A stretch of 7,537 nt of DNA from Deinococcus sp. (GCF_025362455.1 NZ_JANYGJ010000099.1:1-7537), one strand, 5' to 3'. Positions 1 to 6,706 are shown, counted from the first letter of the stretch. The notes: generated by a model not told the origin, from the letters alone. A program made the numbers and translations.

Positions 1-989
<989 letters not shown>

Positions 990-997
990 CGCGGGGC

Positions 998-1003
998 TCT
1001 CCT
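998..1003 (-). promoter_or_regulatory. Ribosome binding site of acs
   Basis: On the minus strand AGGAGA lies eight to nine bases before the ATG at 989. It fixes the acs start and shows that this gene, unlike several others here, has a conventional leader. A weak -10-like TAGGAT (minus strand, 1057-1052) lies about 60 bases upstream of the start, but no -35 box can be recognised at the right spacing. Confidence 0.75.
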
Positions 1004-1109
1004 GTGACGTGCTGAGGGATGGACAAAGTTGAGGTTGTGCTCGGTCCGGCCATCCTATACCCGGTGTTGAGACTGGGCCGCTCGGTATCTCGGCAACGAG
1101 TGCTGGGTG

Positions 1110-1149
1110 AACGGCACCCCCCCCAGCCGCGAAGCCGGGGGCCGCCGTT
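1110..1149 (-). terminator. GC-rich hairpin between the actP remnant and acs
   Basis: The arms AACGGC (1110-1115) and GCCGTT (1144-1149) pair exactly, and inside them an eight-C run (1117-1124) can pair with a five-G run (1137-1141). The hairpin begins ten bases past the actP-remnant stop codon. Neither strand shows a T-tract after the stem, so it is not a standard intrinsic terminator. It could be a weak terminator, an mRNA-stabilising stem or an attenuator ahead of acs. Confidence 0.35.
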
Positions 1150-1158
1150 AGCAGTGAT

Positions 1159-1890
1159 TCAGTCGTGCGAGGCCACCGTGCCGTCCACGCCCGCACCGGT
1201 GTAGGCCCGGAACTTCATCTCCTCGAAGACGCGGGCGTCGTCGGCCTCGTTGCGGCGGCGGGCGCCGATGGCGGTGCCGAGCATGACCAGCAGGAATCCG
1301 GCGGGAATGCTGACCAGGCCGGGGTTCTCCAGCGGGAAGAGGGCGGCGGCCTGCACCGGATGGCGCCCGGTCAGCTTGGTCGGCGGGTCGACGGTGCAAA
1401 TGTTGGGGCTCAGCGCGATCAGCAGCAGGCAGGTCGTGATGCCGCCCACGATGCCCCAGATGGCGCCGGTGGCGCTGAACTTCTTCCAGAACAAAGTAAA
1501 CAAAATCACCGGCAGGTTGGCGCTGGCCGCGATGGCGACCACCCCGATAGCCACGGTGGCGAGGCGGGCGACCCGGAACTGATCGCGCTCAGCGGCCTGA
1601 CCCTTTTTGATGACGCCGTTGTAGATGTCGTGTGTAAAGCTGGCCGAGGCGCTGATGGTCAGGCCCGCGACAAAGGCCAGTCCGAGCTGCCCGCCGAAGG
1701 TGCCCGCTCCGCCAAACAGCGCCTCGGCCAGCAGCGGCGCGGCCATGTTACCGGCCTTGTTGGCGGCCTCGATGGCGTCCTTGCCGACCAGCACGTTGGC
1801 GGCGTTGCCCAGAAAGCCGTCTGACTCAAGGTCATTGAACCGGGCAGGCCGGGTGTTGGCCGAAACTGGTATTGCGGCGCACCTCGCCAC
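1159..1890 (-). pseudogene. actP: Cation/acetate symporter remnant, 5'-truncated with internal deletions
   Basis: Full-length ActP is a sodium:solute symporter family acetate permease of about 550 residues with 13 or so membrane helices. Only 243 codons are open here, from a GTG at 1890, and they match the C-terminal part. Recognisable stretches include ANVLVGKDAI, GNMAAPLLAEALFGG, VAGLTISASASFTHDIYN, FRVARLATVAIGVVAI, AASANLPVILFTLFWKKF and FPLENPGLVSIPAGF. The first 20-25 residues resemble nothing in the family and run into the moaA promoter, so about 300 N-terminal residues are missing. Compared with remembered E. coli ActP, about 12 residues are missing between GLAF and VAGLT (junction near 1668-1675) and about 22 between GVVAI and AASANLP (near 1528-1537). 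Both losses are in frame and remove membrane helix. It lies upstream of acs on the same strand. A working transporter is very unlikely; a translated remnant is possible. Confidence 0.85.
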
Positions 1891-1909
1891 GCCCGCCCCG
1901 GCGCTGAGC

Positions 1910-1915
1910 TATAAC
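1910..1915 (+). promoter_or_regulatory. Likely -10 box of a leaderless moaA promoter
   Basis: TATAAC is followed by exactly seven bases (CGGCAGC) and then the moaA ATG, with no Shine-Dalgarno sequence between. This matches the leaderless arrangement common in Deinococcus, where transcription starts at or next to the start codon. The central TATA also reads as TATAGC on the minus strand (1913-1908) toward the actP remnant. No convincing -35 box is seen. Confidence 0.5.
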
Positions 1916-1922
1916 CGGCAGC

Positions 1923-2939
1923 ATGACGGCCTCCCCTGCCCTCCTCGACGCCCTGGGCCGCCCGCTGCGCGATCTGCGCATTTCGGTGACGGACCGCTGC
2001 AACCTGCGCTGCACCTACTGCATGCCCGGCGAGGTCTTCGGCCCGGATTACGCCTTCTTGCCGCGTGAGGAGCTGCTGACTTTTGAGGAAATCGAGCGCC
2101 TGGCCTGCGTATTCACCAGTCTGGGCGTCCAGAAGTTGCGCCTGACCGGAGGCGAGCCGCTGCTCAGGCGTGATCTGCCGAAGCTGGTCGAGCGCCTGAA
2201 CACTCTTCCCGGCGTGCAGGACATCGCCCTGACGACCAACGGGCTGCTGCTGCCCAAACTCGCCCAGCCGCTCAAGGACGCCGGGTTACGGCGCGTGACC
2301 ATCAGCCTCGACTCGCTCGACCCAGGCGTCTTCGGGCGGATGAACGGCCTGGGCGTGCATCCGGACAGGGTGATGGCGGGCCTGGAGGCTGCGCTCGTCG
2401 CCGGACTCGGCGTCAAAGTCAACACCGTCGTGCAGCGCGGCGTCAACGAAGAGGGGCTGAGCGAACTGTGGCAGGCGCTGCGTGAGAAGGCGGTGGTGCG
2501 TTTCATCGAGTTCATGGACGTGGGCAACCATAACGGCTGGAATCTGGACAATGTGGTGCCGTCGAGCGAGGTGATCGCCCGGCTGGGGACTGGAGCGCAG
2601 GCGCTGCGCCCGCTTCCGGCCCACTATCCCGGCGAGGTCGCCACGCGCTACCAGGGCGCCGAGGGCTTCGAGGCGGGCGTCATCAGCAGTGTGACCCGTC
2701 CGTTTTGCGGCGACTGTTCACGGGCGCGGCTCTCGGCGGTAGGCGGACTGTATACCTGCTTGTTCGCCACCAGCAGCTTCGATCTGCGCGGTCCGCTCCG
2801 GTCTGGAAAGAGCGACGCCGAGCTGATTGAGCTGCTGCGCGGCGTCTGGAGCGTGCGCCGGGACCGCTACAGCGAGGAGCGCACAGAGGCCACCGCCCAG
2901 ACGCGGGTGAAAGTCGAGATGTCGCACATCGGCGGCTGA
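1923..2939 (+). CDS. moaA: GTP 3',8-cyclase (radical SAM, molybdenum cofactor biosynthesis)
   Basis: MoaA carries out the first committed step of molybdopterin synthesis, rearranging GTP to 3',8-cyclo-7,8-dihydro-GTP with S-adenosylmethionine and two [4Fe-4S] clusters. The radical SAM triad C26-x3-C30-x2-C33 sits in TDRCNLRCTYCMP. The SAM-binding TGGEP lies at 75-79. The second-cluster cysteines C262, C265 and C279 lie in PFCGDCSRARL...YTCLF. The protein ends in the double glycine (HIGG) needed for MoaA activity. Its 338 residues are normal for the family. The start is set by the N-terminal length and by the -10 box seven bases upstream. It diverges from the actP remnant, with only 32 bases between the two start codons. 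No other moa or moe gene is in the window, so it is a stand-alone locus here. No intrinsic terminator follows. Identification is very secure. Confidence 0.97.
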   Translation: MTASPALLDALGRPLRDLRISVTDRCNLRCTYCMPGEVFGPDYAFLPREELLTFEEIERLACVFTSLGVQKLRLTGGEPLLRRDLPKLVERLNTLPGVQDIALTTNGLLLPKLAQPLKDAGLRRVTISLDSLDPGVFGRMNGLGVHPDRVMAGLEAALVAGLGVKVNTVVQRGVNEEGLSELWQALREKAVVRFIEFMDVGNHNGWNLDNVVPSSEVIARLGTGAQALRPLPAHYPGEVATRYQGAEGFEAGVISSVTRPFCGDCSRARLSAVGGLYTCLFATSSFDLRGPLRSGKSDAELIELLRGVWSVRRDRYSEERTEATAQTRVKVEMSHIGG

Positions 2940-3186
2940 GGGCGGGTAAGCACCATGTCGAGTACCACGTCAACCGAGCAGCAGCCCTGAGCGCCAGACT
3001 GAAGGTCCCAACGTCAAAGAGCGGGCTTGACGACGTGCCAAACGACATTCAACCCGACATTAATTTCTGGATCATTCGCGGCTCCAGCGCTCAGTCGCGG
3101 CGGCGTTCTCAGCTCCGCCTCTACAATTGACCTTTCTTGTCAGCTAATCTGTCACTCACCGGGGAACGCGGCACCCAGCGGCTGGT

Positions 3187-3214
3187 GTGTCAAGTACACG
3201 AAGTCGGTTAAGAT
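3187..3214 (+). promoter_or_regulatory. Possible promoter of the GntR-family gene
   Basis: TAAGAT at 3209-3214 fits the -10 consensus pattern. GTGTCA at 3187-3192 matches TTGACA in four of six positions with a 16-base spacer. The predicted start would give a leader of about 105 bases before the ATG at 3326. The segment also contains GTGT-N5-ACAC, an imperfect palindrome that could be an operator. This is pattern matching only. Confidence 0.3.
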
Positions 3215-3313
3215 AGAGCAATCAGGGCACCCGTCTAGGGCACCTACCGGGGACAATCTTAATTTCCGGTGTCTCCTGCTCAACGTTTCGTTTCACGGCT
3301 GTCGCACCGCCCC

Positions 3314-3319
3314 GGAGGG
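3314..3319 (+). promoter_or_regulatory. Ribosome binding site of the GntR-family gene
   Basis: GGAGGG lies six bases before the ATG at 3326, a strong and well-spaced Shine-Dalgarno sequence. It decides this start and contrasts with the leaderless-looking starts of moaA and the TetR-family gene. Confidence 0.75.
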
Positions 3320-3325
3320 CTTTAA

Positions 3326-4018
3326 ATGGCGAAGTACCCGCTCATCAAAACCACCCTGAAAGACCGTCTGCTGGGCGGGCATTATCAGGAAGGGTTGCCA
3401 CTGCCCAGCGAGCCGCAACTGGCCCGCGAATTCGAGGTCTCGCGCATGACCGCCCGCCGCGCCATCGACGAGCTGGAGCGCGAGGGCTACGTCTACCGGG
3501 TGCAGGGCGCGGGCACCTTTCCCACCGGCAAACGCTTTCGCCAGGGCGTGTTCCGGGTCCGGCCCTTCAAGGAGTGGGCACGCCACCCGGAGCACCGCGC
3601 CAACGTGCTGCACGCCATGCAGATTCAGGCCACGCCCGAAATCGCCATCGTCTTGCAGGTCTTGTCGGGCGACCCGGTGATCTTCATTCACCGCCTGCGC
3701 ACCGCCGGAGACGAGGCGCTGGTCATCGAGAAGCGCTACATCAACGCCGCGCTGGCCCCCGAACTGCTGTCACACAACCTCAGCGCCGAGAGCATCCACG
3801 AGGTGATGGTGGCGATGGGCGTGCCGCTGACCCGCGTGGAGCAGGCCCTGGAGGCCGTCAATCTGCGCCAGGAGGAAGCCGATCTGCTGCGCGTGCCGGT
3901 GGGCACCGCCGCCTTCTTGCTGCGGCGCACGACCTACAGCGGCACCAAGCGCGTCTCGTATGTCAACTACTGGGTGCGCGGCGACCGCTACGCCTTTCAG
4001 GACAGCTTCGAGCCGTAA
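3326..4018 (+). CDS. GntR-family transcription regulator, HutC-type with UTRA sensor domain
   Basis: This is a cytoplasmic DNA-binding regulator of 230 residues, normal for the HutC subfamily. Residues 1-70 are the winged helix-turn-helix, with the GntR signature LPSEPQLAREFEVSRMTARR (27-46) followed by AIDELEREGYVYRVQGAGTF (46-65). From about residue 80 to the end it reads as a UTRA ligand-binding domain: LVIEKRYINAALAPELL, then SAESIHEVM, VEQALEAVNL, LLRRTTYSGTKRVSYVNYWV and a final YAFQDSFEP. Members of this subfamily bind small metabolites such as urocanate, sugar phosphates or fatty-acid derivatives. The ligand cannot be read from the sequence, and no catabolic or uptake gene adjoins it. 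A TetR-family gene follows after 61 bases on the same strand. The fold assignment is firm; targets are unknown, though autoregulation is plausible. Confidence 0.93.
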   Translation: MAKYPLIKTTLKDRLLGGHYQEGLPLPSEPQLAREFEVSRMTARRAIDELEREGYVYRVQGAGTFPTGKRFRQGVFRVRPFKEWARHPEHRANVLHAMQIQATPEIAIVLQVLSGDPVIFIHRLRTAGDEALVIEKRYINAALAPELLSHNLSAESIHEVMVAMGVPLTRVEQALEAVNLRQEEADLLRVPVGTAAFLLRRTTYSGTKRVSYVNYWVRGDRYAFQDSFEP

Positions 4019-4065
4019 GCAGCTCACGTCTAGTAGGCCCCGTACAAATTTGAACTCCTGTGCAG

Positions 4066-4071
4066 TATTTT
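4066..4071 (+). promoter_or_regulatory. Likely -10 box of a leaderless promoter for the TetR-family gene
   Basis: TATTTT fits TANNNT and ends eight bases before the ATG at 4080, with no Shine-Dalgarno sequence between. TTGAAC at 4049-4054 resembles a -35 box, but its spacer of 11 bases is too short. The gene may therefore have its own start as well as read-through from the GntR gene. Confidence 0.45.
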
Positions 4072-4079
4072 AAGCCTCT

Positions 4080-4682
4080 ATGGACGCTCCCTCACTGCGC
4101 GAACGCCAGAAAGAAAAGCGCCGCACGCGCATCTACAACGTCGCCATCGACCTGTTCAAACAGGGCGGGTTTCAGGCCACCACCGCCACCGACATCGCCA
4201 GGGCGTCGAACGTCTCGCGCGGCACCTTTTTCAACTACTACCCGTACAAGGAAGCCGTGCTGCTCGATTACGGCGCCCAGATCATGGGAAGGTTGCGCGA
4301 GCTGGCCGAGAGCCGTCTGGCCGAGGGCGTAGCGCCCGCTGGCGTGCTGGAGGAAGTCTGGACCCGTCTGGCCGAGGAGAGCGGGCAGGAGCGCGACCTG
4401 ATTCCGCCGCTGGCCTACGAGCTGATGAACCCCAGCCCCGAACGCGCCCACATCGCCTACCAGGCCCTGCCGCTGAGCCGGGTGATCGAGCTGGTGCTGC
4501 GGCCCATGCAGCAGGCCGGGCAACTGCGCACCGACCTGAGTTTGCAGCGCATGAGCAACCTGATCGCCGACACCTACCTGATGATCGCCCTGCGCTGGAG
4601 CGCCTACGGCACCGAGCGCTCGCTGGCCGAGGAGATGCGGCTGACGCTGAGCTTTCTGATGGAAGGGGTGCTGAGGAGGTAG
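4080..4682 (+). CDS. TetR/AcrR-family transcription regulator
   Basis: This is a 200-residue all-helical regulator of the size typical for TetR proteins. The N-terminal DNA-binding domain (about residues 7-62) contains RIYNVAIDLFKQGGFQATTA, then TDIARASNVSRGTFFNYYPY (37-56) with KEAVL just after, a classic TetR helix-turn-helix. The remaining 140 residues are an effector-binding and dimerisation domain with little sequence conservation, so no ligand can be proposed. Most family members repress efflux or metabolic genes. The nearest such gene is the convergent MFS transporter, but convergent placement is weak evidence of control. The start is chosen from the helix-turn-helix position and the -10-like TATTTT eight bases upstream. 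A heptamer repeat and a strong terminator follow directly, so transcription stops here. Confidence 0.93.
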   Translation: MDAPSLRERQKEKRRTRIYNVAIDLFKQGGFQATTATDIARASNVSRGTFFNYYPYKEAVLLDYGAQIMGRLRELAESRLAEGVAPAGVLEEVWTRLAEESGQERDLIPPLAYELMNPSPERAHIAYQALPLSRVIELVLRPMQQAGQLRTDLSLQRMSNLIADTYLMIALRWSAYGTERSLAEEMRLTLSFLMEGVLRR

Positions 4683-4684
4683 GC

Positions 4685-4712
4685 AGTGGGGAGTAGGGAG
4701 TGGGAAGTGGGA
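4685..4712 (+). repeat. Four tandem heptamers with G-quadruplex potential
   Basis: The units AGTGGGG, AGTAGGG, AGTGGGA and AGTGGGA follow one another without gap, starting two bases after the tetR stop codon. The four G-runs are separated by AGTA, AGT and AAGT, which satisfies the usual G3-N1-7 quadruplex pattern. They lie on the plus strand, so the tetR mRNA would carry them. Similar heptanucleotide repeats are known from cyanobacteria. Folding and any function are inferred. Confidence 0.85.
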
Positions 4713-4714
4713 GG

Positions 4715-4743
4715 CGCGGCCCTGGATGGGGGTCGCGTTTTTT
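4715..4743 (+). terminator. Intrinsic terminator after the TetR-family gene
   Basis: The stem CGCGGCCC (4715-4722) pairs with GGGTCGCG (4730-4737) over eight pairs including one G-T pair. It has a seven-base loop and is followed by six T (4738-4743). It lies between the convergent tetR and MFS genes and acts on the tetR side, since the opposite strand has no T-tract after the stem. Confidence 0.88.
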
Positions 4744-4792
4744 GGTCTGAACAGGTAGGCGCCACGGCGAGCCACCGTGCTCTTCATCCAGA

Positions 4793-6016
4793 TCAACGAG
4801 CCGGACGACCACCCCTGCCCAGTCTCCCCCACTTGCTGTACGCCAGCCCCGCCGCAATCAGGTAGGTCAGTGCGTCCACGTTGATGACCAGCACGCCGAT
4901 TCGCTCGCCCAGCACGCCGGACACACCCATGCCCACGAGCTGACTCAGGCCCACCAGACCAAAACACAGGCTGAACACCCGGCCCCGCAGCTCCGGCGGT
5001 GAGGCCCGCTGCAAACCCAGCGTCTGGGCCGTGCCGAAAATGGCAAAGGGCAGGCCCGCCAGCGCCGTGATGAGCACCGCAGGCCAGATTGAGGGGTACA
5101 GCAGCGCGTAGTTGAAGTAGGCCAGCAGCAGCACTCCACTGCCGAGCGCTCCCACCGCCAGCAACTTCAGCGCCGTCCAGCGGTCGGCCAGGCGGCCCAC
5201 CAGCCAGGCGCCGATGAGGCCGCCGAGCGCCTGCGCCGAAAAAATCAGCCCCAATGTCTGCCCGTCGCCGCCCAGCACGCTCCGCACGAAAGGCGCCATC
5301 AGCGTCGAGACGAAACCCTCCCCGAAGCCGACCACCGCCGCGACCAGGCAGATCAGCCGCAAAGTAAAACTGGAGCGCACCACCTCCAGCCCGGAGCGCC
5401 ATTCAAGCAGGAAGGCTGGGCGTCCGGGCGGGCGCACCGCGACCGAACTCACCACGCCCAGCAGCAGCCCCGCCGCCAGCAGGTAGGTCAGCGCGTCGAA
5501 GACGATCACCGCCGCAAAACCCAGCTCAGTGAGCAGCACGCCGCCCAGCACCGGGCCGAGCAGCCGCGCCAGGTTGCCGTTCAGCGCGTTCAGGCCGTTC
5601 GCCTCGCCCAGCCGTTCGGGGCTGACCAGCGCGGGCAGCAGGGCGTGTTCCGCCGGGCCGAGAAACTGACCCACGCTGGAATGCACGAAGCTCACGAGCA
5701 CGAAGCCCCACCAGGCCGCCTGCGCCGTGAATAAAAAACCCAGCGTGACCAGGCTCAGCGCCAGGTTAGTCAGCACCAGCACCCGGCGGTAGTCCGAGCG
5801 ATCCACCACGACCCCAGCGAACTGACCCACCATCACGCCCGGCAGCGCCCCGGCCATGACCACCAGCGCGGTGATGAGGGTCGAATTCGTCTGGTTGTAG
5901 ACCTGCACCGGCAGCGCGATGAACAGAGCGCCGTTGCCGAGCCAGGAAATCAGCCCGGAGAGCCAGACACGGAGGAAACTGGGTTGGAACAGAAGCGAAC
6001 GCTGAGGCTCAGACAT
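4793..6016 (-). CDS. MFS transporter, probable drug/metabolite exporter (12 helices)
   Basis: This 407-residue membrane protein belongs to the major facilitator superfamily, closest in feel to the MefA/enterobactin-exporter-like branch (MFS_3). About 12 hydrophobic helices can be traced in two halves of six. Motif A appears as G68-VVV-DRSDYRR (to 78) after helix 2 and again as GRLADRW (274-280) after helix 8. DALTYL recurs at 174-179 and 381-386 near the ends of helices 6 and 12, reflecting the two-fold repeat. LRGRVFSL at 343-350 is also common in this branch. Substrate is unknown, but proton-driven export is the usual role. GGAGG lies only one base before the ATG, unusually close. It diverges from a winged-helix gene with 30 bases between start codons, making that protein the likeliest local regulator. 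A short CACGG-N7-CCGTG stem (4763-4779) follows without a T-tract. Confidence 0.92.
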   Translation of the reverse strand: MSEPQRSLLFQPSFLRVWLSGLISWLGNGALFIALPVQVYNQTNSTLITALVVMAGALPGVMVGQFAGVVVDRSDYRRVLVLTNLALSLVTLGFLFTAQAAWWGFVLVSFVHSSVGQFLGPAEHALLPALVSPERLGEANGLNALNGNLARLLGPVLGGVLLTELGFAAVIVFDALTYLLAAGLLLGVVSSVAVRPPGRPAFLLEWRSGLEVVRSSFTLRLICLVAAVVGFGEGFVSTLMAPFVRSVLGGDGQTLGLIFSAQALGGLIGAWLVGRLADRWTALKLLAVGALGSGVLLLAYFNYALLYPSIWPAVLITALAGLPFAIFGTAQTLGLQRASPPELRGRVFSLCFGLVGLSQLVGMGVSGVLGERIGVLVINVDALTYLIAAGLAYSKWGRLGRGGRPAR

Positions 6017-6040
6017 GCCTCCACGCTGACGGGTACGCTA
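6010..6040. promoter_or_regulatory. Divergent promoter pair sharing a symmetric -10 box
   Basis: On the plus strand CAGACA (6010-6015, four of six matches to TTGACA) is followed after 18 bases by TACGCT (6034-6039), then seven bases to the ATG at 6047. This is a leaderless arrangement for the winged-helix gene. On the minus strand the same bases read TAGCGT (6040-6035), 18 bases before the MFS start codon. One 7-mer, TACGCTA, thus supplies a TANNNT box in both directions. The plus-strand -35 overlaps the MFS start codon. Confidence 0.5.
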
Positions 6041-6046
6041 CTGCAA

Positions 6047-6706
6047 ATGACAGACACCGATTCACCTAGCATGAATCTGCACCGCGTCACCGATCCACGC
6101 CAGGCCGCGCTGCTGACCAAGCCGACCAGCAAGCAGTATTTCGCGCCGTTTCTGGCCCAGAGCCGGACCGTGAAAGACGCGGCGCAAATCGTCGGCTGTG
6201 AGCTGAATACCATGCTCTACCGGGTGAAGGTGATGCTGGACGCCGAGCTGATTGAGGTCGTAGAGCGCCGCCCCCGCGCCGGGCGCACCGTGCAGGTCTA
6301 CAGGTCGGTACATGACGGCTATTTCGTGTCGTTCGGGACCACGCCCTACGCCACGCTGGAAGACCGGGTAGCCGCGCAGGGCAAACCGATCTTCGCCCGG
6401 TTGACCGAAGCCTACTGCGCCATGCTGCACGAGCACCGGCATTCCGGCCACGCGCTGATGCTCAACGAGCACGGCGCGGTGTACACCACCGATCTGCCAC
6501 CGGAAGCGACGCCAGATGGGCGCCCGGTGCTGTTCCGCGACATGACGGTGCATCTGGACGTGGCGCAGGCTCAGGCAGTAGCCGCGCAGCTCGCGCAGGC
6601 GTTTGAGCAGGCGCAGACGTTCGGGGGAGCAAAGCAGGTCAGTGAGCGTTCAGAGCAGGCGAGCGAGTATGTGCTGATGGTGGCGTTGATTCCGGTGCAG
6701 AGGTAG
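6047..6706 (+). CDS. Winged helix-turn-helix protein, ArsR-like, with uncharacterised C-terminal domain
   Basis: This 219-residue protein is probably a cytoplasmic transcription regulator. Residues about 14-87 form an ArsR-type winged helix: DPRQAALLTKPTSKQYFAPF, TVKDAAQIVGCELNTMLYRV as the helix-turn-helix, then VKVMLDAELIEVVERR and a wing ending GRTVQVYRSV. Residues 90-219 are not assigned to any family I recognise. They include FGTTPYATLEDRVAAQ, a conserved-looking FARLTEAYCAMLHEH, MLNEHGAVYTTDLPPE, and a Gln/Ala-rich helix with low-complexity SERSEQASE near the end. The single cysteine and histidines do not form an obvious metal-site pattern. I chose the ATG at 6047 over the upstream ATG at 5984 because the latter would start inside the MFS gene and a TANNNT box sits seven bases before 6047. 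It likely controls the divergent MFS gene and possibly itself through the shared promoter. Confidence 0.8.
   Translation: MTDTDSPSMNLHRVTDPRQAALLTKPTSKQYFAPFLAQSRTVKDAAQIVGCELNTMLYRVKVMLDAELIEVVERRPRAGRTVQVYRSVHDGYFVSFGTTPYATLEDRVAAQGKPIFARLTEAYCAMLHEHRHSGHALMLNEHGAVYTTDLPPEATPDGRPVLFRDMTVHLDVAQAQAVAAQLAQAFEQAQTFGGAKQVSERSEQASEYVLMVALIPVQR

Larger units (their letters stand above)
2940..3325. other. 386-base stretch without a convincing gene
   Basis: This gap separates moaA from the GntR-family gene. It is locally less GC-rich, most clearly around 3040-3070. One open frame without a usable start (about 2942-3130) and one ATG frame (3027-3359, overlapping the next gene, no ribosome site) have no recognisable product. 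CTGAGCGC (2987-2994) and GCGCTCAG (3087-3094) form an 8-base inverted repeat about 92 bases apart, possibly by chance. A short stem with one bulged base lies near 3171-3188. Its last third probably carries the promoter and leader of the downstream regulator. I see no tRNA, insertion-sequence end or terminator in it. Confidence 0.6.

Noticed and set aside
2987..3094. Inverted CTGAGCGC copies as ends of a small mobile element
   Set aside because: Only 8 bases, no target-site duplication or transposase scrap seen; consistent with chance.
3127..3150. TTGACC with TAATCT as a promoter
   Set aside because: The spacer is only 12 bases, too short for a sigma-70-type promoter.
3187..3203. Radiation/desiccation response motif
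   Set aside because: I looked for a relative of the 17-base TTATGTCAT-centred palindrome of Deinococcus across the intergenic regions; the GTGT-N5-ACAC here does not match, and none was found.
3027..3359. 110-residue open frame between moaA and the GntR gene
   Set aside because: No ribosome site, no recognisable motifs, and it runs 34 bases into the well-supported GntR gene in another frame.
4763..4779. Terminator for the MFS gene
   Set aside because: CACGG-N7-CCGTG is only five pairs and has no T-tract on the minus strand.
4092..5402. 436-residue open frame on the minus strand
   Set aside because: It overlaps tetR antisense and the MFS gene in another frame and reads through the terminator and heptamer repeat; no family resemblance.
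5984..6046. Upstream ATG extending the winged-helix protein by 21 residues
   Set aside because: It would begin inside the divergent MFS gene; the ATG at 6047 has a -10 box at leaderless spacing and the extension looks non-conserved.
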